Positions 55,301-64,000 of a stretch of DNA of 64,000 nucleotides are shown here, one piece after another. The translations under genes and the position numbers were made by a program. The notes under the pieces were generated by a model, which saw only the letters and a list, made by a program, of their open reading frames with translations, made no database searches and was not told where the DNA came from. How positions within the stretch are numbered: position 1 is the stretch's first letter; each line of letters opens with the position of its first letter. This DNA is from Owenia fusiformis (taxonomy: Eukaryota; Annelida; Polychaeta; Sabellida; Oweniidae), in NCBI GenBank assembly GCA_903813345.2, contig CAIIXF020000009.1:28310740-28374739 (forward strand), read 5' to 3'.

Positions 55301-58300
55301 CTGAGTTGCGCCGGGATTGAATTGTTCAGGGATGAGATGTGTATAGGGGTTGAGTTGTCTAGGAGATGAAATGTCCAGGGGTTGAGTTGCGCCGGGATTG
55401 AATTGTTCAGGGATGAGATGTGTATAGGGGTTGAGTTGTCTAGGAGATGAAATGTCCAGGGGTTGAGTTGCGCCGGGATTGAATTGTTCAGGGATGAGAT
55501 GTGTATAGGGGTTGAGTTGTCTAGGAGATGAAATGTCCAGGGGTTGAGTTGCGCCAGGATTGAATTGTTCAGGGATGAGATGTGTATAGGGGTTGAGTTG
55601 TCTAGGAGATGAAATGTCCAGGGGTTGAGTTGCGCTGGGATTGAATTGTTCAGGGATGAGATGTAAGTATAGGGGTTGAGTTGTCTAGGAGATGAAATGT
55701 CCAGGGGTTGAGTTGTCTAGGAGATGAAATGTCCAGGGGTTGAGTTGCGCTGGGATTGAATTGTCCAGGGATGAGATGTGTATAGGGGTTGAGTTGTCTA
55801 GGAGATGAAATGTCCAGGGGTTGAGTTGCGCCGGGATTGAATTGTTCAGGGATGAGATGTGTATAGGGGTTGAGTTGTCTAGGAGATGAAATGACCAGGG
55901 GTTGAGTTGTGCCGGGATTGAATTGTTCAGGGATGAGATGTGTATAGGGGTTGAGTTGTCTAGGAGATGAAATGTCCAGGGGTTGAGTTGCGCCGGGATT
56001 GAATTGTTCAGGGATGAGATGTGTATAGGGGTTGAGTTGTCTAGGAGATGAAATGTCCAGGGGTTGAGTTGCGCCAGGATTGAATTGTTCAGGGATGAGA
56101 TGTAAGTATAGGGGTTGAGTTGTCTAGGAGATGAAATGTCCAGGGGTTGAGTTGTCTAGGAGATGAAATGTCCAGGGGTTGAGTTGCGCTGGGATTGAAT
56201 TGTCCAGGGATGAGATGTGTATAGGGGTTGAGTTGTCTAGGAGATGAAATGTCCAGGGGTTGAGTTGTCTAGGAGATGAAATGTCCAGGGGTTGAGTTGT
56301 CTAGGAGATGAAATGTCCAGGGGTTGAGTTGCGCTGGGATTGAATTGTCCAGGGATGAGATGTATGTATAGGGGTTGAGTCGTCTAGGAGATAAAATCTC
56401 CAGGCGTTCAGTTGCCCCAGTATTGAATTGTCAGGGATGAGATGTGAGTATAGGGGTTGAGTTGTCTAGGAGATGAAATGTCCAGGGGTTGAGTTGTCTA
56501 GGAGATGAAATGTCCAGGGGTTGAGTTGCGCAGGGATTGAATTGTCCAGGGATGAGATGTATGTATAGGGGTTGAGTCGTCTAGGAGATAAAATCTCCAG
56601 GCGTTCAGTTGCCCCAGTATTGAATTGTCCAGGGATGAGATGTGAGTATACAGCTTGAGTCATCTAGGTGTTTAAATATCCAGGTGTTGAGTTCTCCCAG
56701 GATTGAATTGTCCAGGGATGAGATGCGCCGGGATTGAATTGTTCAGGGATGAGATGTGTATAGGGGTTGAGTTGTCTAGGAGATGAAATGTCCAGGGGTT
56801 GAGTTGCGCCGGGATTGAATTGTTCAGGGATGAGATGTGTATAGGGGTTGAGTTGTCTAGGAGATGAAATGTCAAGGGGTTGAGTTGTCTAGGAGATGAA
56901 ATGTCCAGGGGTTGAGTTGTCTAGGAGATAAAATGTCCAGGGGTTGAGTTGCGCTGGGATTGAATTGTCCAGGGATGAGATGTGTATAGGGGTTGAGTTG
57001 TCTAGGAGATGAAATGTCCAGGGGTTGAGTTGCGCCGGGATTGAATTGTTCAGGGATGAGATGTGTATAGGGGTTGAGTTGTCTAGGAGATGAAATGTCC
57101 AGGGGTTGAGTTGCGCCGGGATTGAATTGTTCAGGGATGAGATGTGTATAGGGGTTGAGTTGTCTAGGAGATGAAATGTCCAGGGGTTGAGTTGCGCCGG
57201 GATTGAATTGTTCAGGGATGAGATGTGTATAGGGGTTGAGTTGTCTAGGAGATGAAATGTCCAGGGGTTGAGTTGCGCCGGGATTGAATTGTTCAGGGAT
57301 GAGATGTAAGTATAGGGGTTGAGTTGTCTAGGAGATGAAATGTCCAGGGGTTGAGTTGTCTAGGAGATGAAATGTCCAGGGGTTGAGTTGCGCTGGGATT
57401 GAATTGTCCAGGGATGAGATGTGTATAGGGGTTGAGTTGTCTAGGAGATGAAATGTCCAGGGGTTGAGTTGTCTAGGAGATGAAATGTCCAGGGGTTGAG
57501 TTGCGCTGGGATTGAATTGTCCAGGGATGAGATGTATGTATAGGGGTTGAGTCGTCTAGGAGATAAAATCTCCAGGCGTTCAGTTGCCCCAGTATTGAAT
57601 TGTCCAGGGATGAGATGTGAGTATAGGGGTTGAGTTGTCTAGGAGATGAAATGTCCAGGGGTTGAGTTGTCTAGGAGATGAAATGTCCAGGGATGAGATG
57701 CGTATAGGGGTTGAGTTGTCTAGGAGATGAAATGTCCAGGGGTTGAGTTGTCTAGGAGATGAAATGTCCAGGGGTTGAGTTGCGCAGGGATTGAATTGTC
57801 CAGGGATGAGATGTATGTATAGGGGTTGAGTCGTCTAGGAGATAAAATCTCCAGGCGTTCAGTTGCCCCAGTATTGAATTGTCCAGGGATGAGATGTGAG
57901 TATACAGCTTGAGTCATCTAGGTGTTTAAATATCCAGGTGTTGAGTTCTCCCAGGATTGAATTGTTCAGGGATGAGATGTAAGTATAGGGGTTGAGTCGT
58001 CTAGGAGATGAAATGTCCAAGGGTTGAGTCGTCTAGGAGATGAAATGTCCAGGGGTTGAGTTGCGCCGGGATTGAATTGTCCAAGGATGAGATGTGTATA
58101 GGGGTTGAGTCGTCTAGGAGATGAAATGTCCAGGGATGAGATGTGAGTATAGGAGTTGAGTTGTCCAGTTACCCCTGCCATCAAAGGAGCCTATATGACC
58201 ACTCATATGACACTCGTTTAAAATATTTGTACAGTGTAGAACAAAATTTTTATAAAACCAATTAATTCGAATTTTTTACCATAAGTGTCTATTGTACTTA

Positions 58301-60318
58301 CTTTTTTCTTCCTGTATATATTTTTAAAATCGTGTTACAATGTTCATATTTTTTAATAACATTCTTAATGATAAGATCAGTTTTTAAAAAAGTTATTCAA
58401 AACAGATTGATATAGAAATACCATTGCACTTTATGATCTAACTTAACCTCTGTTTCAACTACGAAATGAGATTTTCTCACGAAGAATATCACTGAAAATG
58501 TCTACTCTATTACCTCTAATTCTAGGTGGTAACGTAAACAATGGCATGCACTTACGTATAGGAAATATACTCTTTGAAATGTTTCTTTCAGCTTTTTCCG
58601 CTTGTCTTTTAATACTTTTTCATTCAAGGAAGGTGCTTTCATTGGGTCATATTCTGAAAGAATGAATCAAAATATTGAAAATAACTTTGTAATTTGTGAA
58701 TTTGCTCAACTCAAATGCATGTATGCAATGTATGGAAAACAATGTTTGAATGTTTTGCTATTTTAATATAAAATATGCTTAATACATATAAGACATATAG
58801 CAACTAAATGAACAGTTTCAGAAGTACAATAGTCACAAAAGAGGAGTGGCTCTTAAAAATGTACTAACCCATTTTGTCCACATTTTCCATCTCAACAAGC
58901 AGACTTAGTGGATCTTTCCCCTTCAGAACAGCCTGACGAACCATCATTCGCTGTTTCTTATTCTGCAAAAATGGTTCCATTTTATCAAGTAGGAGTTCAA
59001 AATTAACAGGAAGAATTGAAAATATAGTTTTAGATAAAATAATATCTTCCGATTCTTTGAAATATTTATCTTATTTTTGATAACACTAGTAATCATTTAG
59101 AGATACTGATCCTAGATTTCATTGAAGCTTGGTTGGGACAATTGTAATGCTAGTCAAACAGCCATATTAACAATATAACAACCACTTACCTTTTTCAGTT
59201 CTCTTTTTCTAGCTTCTTTTCCTATAAGAACATAAAACTGACATTAATTTCCAGCAATAGATTAATAACATCATCTCAAATTTACCCTTTCTCAAGCTAT
59301 TTTAGGAACATAGCAATGAAACAAAACATATTTTATCAAACTGATAAAACTGAACTGATATCTAGGCAGGTGAAGCGTCTTCTTTTTGCAAATAATACAC
59401 TATAATATTCTAATTTTCGAGTAAAGGCAATCAGCTCAAGGTTTCTTTTTTCTGGTTTGGTTTTTTGTGCATGCACTTCATTCAAAGATCGCATACAGTG
59501 GGCTTACATGCTAAAATAAAGCAAACCTATTTGAATTTCTCATGTGTTTGGTTATAATATGTATCAAAACTTCCAGAACTTATGAGGAAGCAAGTCTGTT
59601 TTACATTTACTCTCAGATGTCTTGGATATTGTGCTTATTCTCAACGGTTGACGCAACAAAGTCTATGTGCTGGCATCCATGAATGTTTACTAACTTCTGA
59701 AAGGTAAGTGAGTCTCATTCTTATTTTTTTAATTTAAATTCTAGCCAAGCAGTCAGGCTGTGAAATACACAGCACATCTAGACTACAATGTCCCCAGTAC
59801 CTAATCCCTGGGACCTAATCTAGGTACTAGGGATTACTGGAATACATGTACCCAGTATCTTTCTTCTCACTGTGGCTGGACTCACACACGGGGAATAAGT
59901 CACTCCTCTCTATTTTTAGCTATATGTTTATATCGGGTAAAATAGAGAAGGGGAGTAACGTTAAACATGTAGGGTAAAATAGAGAGGGGGTGACTTACTC
60001 CCGATAGACTCACATATTGTGAAAACAATGATCTTGCTATGGACCTGACAAATAACAGGGCTGTAAGGTAATTTCTACTTTCATACATACAATGATACAT
60101 TTACATATTGTGGTAACATTTCAAAGGACCTGAAACTTTAGATATAAGTGTAGAGGAAAAAACAAATTTGCTGAGCAAAACATTGGATTTAGACTTGGAA
60201 ATTTGTTCAAGTTTCAGAGATTATTGTAAAGACATGAGGCATCTATATGCTTACTTGCTTGGTCTGTTGGGTTCATGTACTTCCCACTCTTAGTGGTATT
60301 TATGGATCTCCGCCCCAT
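49308..60318 (-). CDS. WBP11: WW domain-binding protein 11 (splicing factor; SIPP1/NpwBP), 13 coding exons
   Basis: Coding exons in transcript order: 60318-60255, 59221-59190, 58962-58869, 58653-58556, 54997-54910, 54599-54434, 54286-54144, 53730-53653, 52935-52754, 51793-51619, 51390-51199, 50629-50324, 49414-49308. They sum to 1725 nt, exactly in frame: 574 residues plus TGA (human about 641). The N-terminus MGRRSINTTKSGKYMNPTDQ and the basic RKEARKRELKKNKKQRMMVR are the conserved Wbp11 domain. ILKKTSAY is at about 171-179. An acidic Ser/Asp/Glu region follows (about 210-255). K259-I-R-F262 fits the PP1-docking RVxF motif seen in vertebrate WBP11. Residues about 360-480 are Pro/Gly-rich with PPGRPPG (PQBP1/WW ligand). 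The end, KTKDDAYDEFMKEMDGLM, matches the human tail closely. WBP11 acts in the nuclear spliceosome with PQBP1 and PP1. All introns are GT/AG. Intron 4 is mostly minisatellite. Confidence 0.97.
49461..49855 (+). mobile_element. Possible Crypton-type (DUF3504) recombinase fragment between inverted repeats, in WBP11 intron 12
   Basis: The plus strand from about 49683 reads SNVDEFLVNTENEHTAKDVQ, then VLNEYLDTKGE. This has the look of the N-terminal SAM-like part of DUF3504/Crypton tyrosine recombinases (a helix, NTENxxTxKxxxxxxxxFxxYL, KGE). It stops near 49830, before any catalytic residues. It is bracketed by a 20-bp inverted repeat (49461-49481 with 49834-49855). Outside are further short inverted repeats with GGGACATAY and GAATTTGTACGATCC phrases (49490-49600, 49943-50093). 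Assignment rests on pattern memory only. Confidence 0.4.
53340..53560. other. CpG- and motif-rich patch in WBP11 intron 8
   Basis: In otherwise AT-rich intron DNA this patch has TTACGTCAT, TGACGTCGTGA, TCACGTGA (about 53468-53475) and a GCTCCGCCCAC box. The composition resembles promoter DNA. No transcript is evident. Confidence 0.3.
55053..58169. repeat. 3.1-kb minisatellite (81-bp composite unit, higher-order structure) filling WBP11 intron 4
   Basis: The main unit is 81 bp: a 32-bp part (TTGAGTTGTCTAGGAGATGA, then AATGTCCAGGGG), a 16-bp part (TTGAGTTGCGCCGGGA) and a 33-bp part that is a diverged version of the first (TTGAATTGTTCAGGGATGAG, ending TATAGGGG). Extra 32-bp parts are inserted in places. 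A variant block with GTCGTCTAGGAGATAAAATC recurs near 56379, 56577, 57551 and 57831. A segment around 56466-56700 recurs almost unchanged 1254 bp further on, around 57720-57955, showing a large-scale duplication. The array is about 88% of the 3.56-kb intron. The period is a multiple of three, so spurious minus-strand ORFs arise. Confidence 0.95.
59889..60003. repeat. Hairpin-forming repeat in WBP11 intron 1
   Basis: The left arm (59889-59916, CGGGGAATAAGTCACTCCTC) is inverted in the right arm (59976-60003). A third partial copy, GGTAAAATAGAGAAGGGGAG, lies between. It is probably a MITE remnant. Confidence 0.5.
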
Positions 60319-60398
60319 TGTTACGATTTGTATGTAGAAAATCACTAAAACATAAAAATTGTTATGAATTTCACACGCTAATATCGAAAATCATATTG

Positions 60399-60407
60399 TC
60401 ACGTGAC
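60399..60407. promoter_or_regulatory. E-box (TCACGTGAC) upstream of WBP11
   Basis: A CACGTG E-box lies about 80 bp upstream of the WBP11 start codon. ETS-type ACCGGAA cores occur near 60605-60612 (reverse) and 60836-60842. Together these fit a housekeeping-type promoter; function is inferred. Confidence 0.35.
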
Positions 60408-60901
60408 TCGTATTCAGGTCGAATTTTCAGCATTAAAATTAACCTTTTTTCCTACTAATTATAGCTCAAAACGAATCTGACACTTTGATGTAACTCATAA
60501 AATTGTATTTGTATATGTTATTTTTATTTATTCTGGTCTGGAATGGAATTCAAAGAGATGTGTCCAAAATTACGACAATTGTGCTAAACAAAAAGGAGAC
60601 GCATTTCCGGTAGGAGATTTATGAAACATTCCCCATTTAACTTCGTTTGTTCCTTCATACACGCGTCTGTTATGGTTGTATGATCAATGCAAAGATAGAT
60701 AAAGTCGTTTTTATTATATATGTAAAGTTCAATATGAATTGACCCAGTATTTACTTCGGAATATGTATTTCAGATTTCAAAATCCATTTCACGTTTCGAA
60801 CCGTTTTCTAATTTATACTAGATCTACTGAGTGTTACCGGAAACAAAACTGTAACGACCCTTGAAAGCAAGTTGCTACTACGCCCCAGCTGTTGTGGCTA
60901 A

Positions 60902-60976
60902 GCCTTTGTAGCTCAGTCGGTATCTAGCATCAGTCTTTGGATCCAAGGCTCCTAGTTTCAATTCCCACACGGGGCA
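60902..60976 (+). pseudogene. tRNA-like sequence (tRNA pseudogene or SINE head)
   Basis: The stretch has a conserved A-box region (TAGCTCAGTCGGTA), a D stem with three of four pairs, a T-loop TTCAATT, and an acceptor stem with five of seven pairs counting G-T (GCCTTTG with ACGGGGC) plus an A discriminator. The anticodon and T stems are mostly unpaired, so it is not a functional tRNA. The D-arm and following bases resemble tRNA-Lys. It touches the 3' end of the antisense retrotransposon. Confidence 0.5.
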
Positions 60977-62195
60977 TTGAATTTAGCATACTTTCTTTCA
61001 ATTTCTTTCTTTCAATTTTGTTTGGCATACACCGAGTCATTTTCGTAGTTGATACAGAGACAAGGCTTGTGTACTCTCTCACTGACCTTTTAAACCTTGA
61101 AATGGGTTGACCAACTCTTATCGCTGCTGGAAGTTTATTCCAAACATTCATGGAATTAAAAAAAGTGGATTTGCCACAAGATGAACTCAAATGGTTCGGA
61201 ATTCTATAGTCATGCTGGTATCTAAGGTCTCTGGTATGAGTAATTTCGTATGAACGAACAAGGTCACAAATAAAGGGTGGGAAACAATTGAAGCGAGCTT
61301 TGAATAAAAAATTTTTTAGATGTTCATCTCTCCTCGAGGAGAGAGTTTTCCAATTGATAGAGGAAAGTACTTTGTCTGTACTTGACCCATGAATACCACC
61401 AGACACCAGGCATGCTGCTCTGTAATGCAGTCTGTCGAGAGCTTGTAGTTTTGCTAAGGAGGCTTTATTATAGATTATGTCACAGTAGTCAAAGTGTGGT
61501 AAAAAATAAGCATTATAGATTTTTTCAAGGTGCTTACCTGGTATATTTTTACAGAGAGCTTTCAAGGGTCTAATTAGGGAGGTTATTTTAACAATTAGTT
61601 GATCTATATGGGCATTGAAATTAAGTTTACAATCCAGGACCAGTCCAAGATGTTTATGAGTTGTGCAAATGGGTATCTCTTCACCCCCCAAAGTTAGGGG
61701 AGATTGGTTAATAGTCTGGGTACGTTGCCCCGAGAAAGTTATCTCAGCACTCTTTTGAGCTTTAAATTTCATTCTCCACAATAATGACCATTGGTGTAAA
61801 GTGTCAAGGTCATCTTGTAATGGCTGATTAATGTTTAAAAAGACTTCATTTTTATCATACGCATCATACAGTGTCATCAGCAAAAATAAAAGTTTTTGAG
61901 TTGAGATTGTCGGGTAAGTCGTTAATATAAATTAGAAATAATAGGGGTCCCAAAACAGACCCCTGCGGCACACCCGCATTTATGGTAAAATTATGACTAC
62001 CATTAAGGCTGGGATCAAAATCAGCATTACGCTGTTCCCGATCTTTTGACCATTTGGATAAACTGTACCCGTACTTGTATTCTCCTGTTTGAAAGATAAG
62101 ATGTCATCAAGGAGATAAAATTGTCATTACATCCATAGGATTTTAGTTTTTTTAAAAGTAGATGGTGTGGAACTAAGTCAAACGCTGACTATTTA
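60977..62195 (-). mobile_element. 5'-truncated, frameshifted non-LTR retrotransposon (reverse transcriptase part)
   Basis: The minus strand encodes the C-terminal half of a LINE-type reverse transcriptase. It starts at an AFDLVPHHLLLKKL block (about 62190-62150), then [20 protein letters not shown] (about 61975-61915), and the catalytic FADD box (61884-61873). One base is missing just after FADD, and stops occur at about 62005-61980. A second open stretch of 317 codons (to 60930) continues with HKHLGLVLD, a thumb region and the typical WNKLPAAIR near the C-terminus. It resembles Jockey/CR1-type elements; the clade is not settled. No endonuclease domain is present, as expected after 5' truncation. 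The copy is dead. Confidence 0.85.
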
Positions 62196-62219
62196 AGTCT
62201 ATGCCAAAATACCTTATAC

Positions 62220-62444
62220 TTGGACTTAAGCACTAAAAGTCTTAAGAAGACAAAGAGACGAGATAAACATTTAAGTAATATGGGAGACAGTAACTGGCTC
62301 CTATGTGAAGTTAGTCTGCGTAACAAGTGCTGCGGCAAACAAAGAAGTGCAAGAATAACAAAACAAGACAAGACAAGTAGCTCAGTAATAGTTCCCAAAA
62401 ATAAAAAAACAAAAAGGAAAAAAATCGCTTTGTCCTCAATGTGA
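62220..62444 (+). other. Unclassified basic ORF
   Basis: A 74-codon plus-strand ORF rich in Lys/Arg (KKTKRRDKH, KNKKTKRKK) with an intervening NWLLCEVSLRNKCCG. It could be a conserved nuclear-protein fragment or chance. It does not continue the neighbouring retrotransposon. It is not linked to SDR42E1 by obvious splice sites. Confidence 0.15.
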
Positions 62445-62657
62445 TAAAATATTGTAGTTAGACTCTATATATTCAGAAGAAAACAATAAGAAGCCTCATT
62501 TCCAAGAAGAGAAATTAAGTAATGGACGAAATTTAAACAACGTGCCAGCAATTAAAGATTTACGATCTCACATTTGTTTGTATTTTTTTATTTGCTTTTA
62601 GATACCTGTACTACATATATTATATAGTATTTAATGGCAATTGTAGGTCTCTAAAAC

Positions 62658-64000
62658 ATGGTGAAAACAAGACCAACTTCTATGTTCAGGGAACAAGAAG
62701 TTGATCTCATAACTGGGGGATGTGGTTATGTGGGAACAAATCTAGCCAGGGCATTATTAGCAGAGGGGCATAAAGTTGTCCTGTTTGATCTCCAGAAACC
62801 ACTAGAAGATATTAATGATGAAAATATAGCATTCATTCAGGTGAGTTTGTGATGACATGTTGAGAGTTAGAATCAGCGAAATATGCTACTTTTTGCAAAA
62901 TTTGAGAATTGTTTCAGTTCATTTTTTCTCATTATGCTATATTTTCTAAAATCTCAAAGTTCATATTAATCAAGGGAAATACAGACATGTATGTTTATGT
63001 TATTTATTTATTTATTATTAACATTGTTATCCAGAATCACCAATCTCAAATATAAATTTTTATATACATTATCTTCAGGGTGATATTAGAAACCTAAGTG
63101 AAGTTAACAAGGCTGTTAATGATGTCACCACCGTCTACCATCTGGCTTCCTATGGCATGTCTGGGAGAGAACAGGTGGGTCAAGGCTATAAAATATGTTG
63201 CTGTTGGTCTGACATTAATGTGAGAAAGCACAAAGGGCAACATTTTGAAAAACACAAACCATGATACACTTTGGGGATGGTACTTACCAAAGAGTTACAT
63301 TTCAAAATTCAGTGATGGAAAAACAGCTATTTGCTAAAACCTTTGTAAGTTTAGCTTTGTCTTAATTACCTTTTATGCCATTTGATTAATATTGATTTAT
63401 TATTATTGTATATATTATATTATTATATGCTGATGTAAGCCAATAATGTGAAAAAAGATGAAGCAGTTAAAGGCCCCATCTAAAGTTTGAAAATAGATGA
63501 AGCAGTTAACGTTGAGGCATTTCCTAGACTTTGCGTTAGAATGTGAAATGTAAATTCATAATCAGTCACACAACCTTAACTTGTTTGTATTAACCAACCA
63601 ATCATTCCATGGTCTGCTAAGTGCTTATTTGATATTTTAGCTAAACAAGAAGCTGATTGAAGAAGTGAATGTACTTGGGACCGAAAATGTCATTAAGGGT
63701 GAGTTGATTCCTTTAAATATTTATGAATGATTTTTGTAAAGAATGGTGTATAACACGATATCTGGTTAAGTTAGACCTCATGATAAATTACCTATCAAGA
63801 GTACACCGCTGACTTTGACTTTGTCTATAAGAAGTTATCAGTTGATTACACAAACTAGACAACGGACAAAATTCTGTTCAGATTCAGGACATTCCTTCAA
63901 AGATGCGTCCTCATTTACAGGTTTTGATGAACATATTGTATAAATTGTAATCAGTATTCAGAACTAAGTGCATGTTATTTGTATCTCTAGCATGTATACA
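62658..64000 (+). CDS. SDR42E1: Short-chain dehydrogenase/reductase family 42E member 1, 5' part (runs off the window)
   Basis: Exons 62658-62840, 63079-63174, 63641-63698 and the start of a fourth at 63991 join in frame and give the first 112 residues, plus A-C-I. Residues 17-26 (LITGGCGYVG) are the Rossmann dinucleotide motif of extended SDRs. D44 (VVLFD) is the expected NAD(H)-selecting acid. GDIRNLSEV (62-70) and ASYGMSGREQLN (84-95) match human SDR42E1 almost residue for residue, as does EEVNVLGTENVIK. The catalytic YxxxK and the C-terminal membrane segment lie outside the window. The family belongs with the 3-beta-HSD-like steroid/sterol dehydrogenases; the physiological substrate is uncertain. 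A TTGTAG acceptor 12 bases before the ATG suggests a non-coding first exon upstream. Orientation is divergent from WBP11. Confidence 0.95.

Noticed and set aside
56466-58184. Pro/Asn/Ser-rich minus-strand ORFs repeated with identical sequence
   Set aside because: They are the 81-bp minisatellite read in frame; they lie inside a WBP11 intron and carry no splice sites that would include them.
60902-60976. Functional tRNA gene
   Set aside because: The anticodon and T stems do not pair, so only a tRNA-derived pseudogene or SINE head is supported.

Overview
The window is nuclear DNA from an AT-rich invertebrate animal. The protein sequences and intron style suggest a bilaterian, probably a mollusc or another lophotrochozoan, but I cannot name a species. 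Genes are spliced, with GT/AG introns from about 140 bp to 14 kb. Much of the non-coding DNA is decayed transposons, foldback elements and minisatellites.

Layout. (1) 603-15235, plus strand: a UBALD (FAM100) gene of three coding exons whose second intron is 14.1 kb. That intron holds at least six foldback or TIR elements, a 183-bp duplication, and a decayed multicopy ORF on the minus strand that is itself broken by a TTAA-flanked MITE. (2) 15236-22100: intergenic DNA with a CAGTAAAACCTGT-type MITE and small repeats. (3) 22200-25614, plus: FOXJ1, the forkhead regulator of motile ciliogenesis, with a 5' UTR exon and two coding exons. Forkhead sites, a CCAAT box and an RFX X-box-like site lie just upstream. 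(4) 25615-46090: about 20 kb of mostly intergenic DNA. It contains three minisatellites, a doubled MITE inserted in one of them, several MITE families, and one likely terminal coding exon of an unidentified minus-strand gene at 43166-43256. (5) 46111-47916, plus: an intronless RING/B-box/coiled-coil/NHL protein of TRIM type. (6) 49308-60318, minus: WBP11, a splicing factor, with 13 coding exons resolved to the base (574 residues). Its introns hold a 3.1-kb minisatellite and a possible Crypton-type recombinase fragment. (7) 60902-62195: a tRNA-like sequence and a 5'-truncated, frameshifted non-LTR retrotransposon. (8) 62658-end, plus: the first exons of SDR42E1, which runs off the window. WBP11 and SDR42E1 are transcribed divergently.

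The genes do not form a pathway. They are unrelated neighbours: a small UBA-like protein, a cilia transcription factor, a TRIM-like protein, a spliceosome factor and a steroid-type dehydrogenase. Exon joins were checked by reading frame and by known family motifs. Transposon class names rest on termini and target duplications only.
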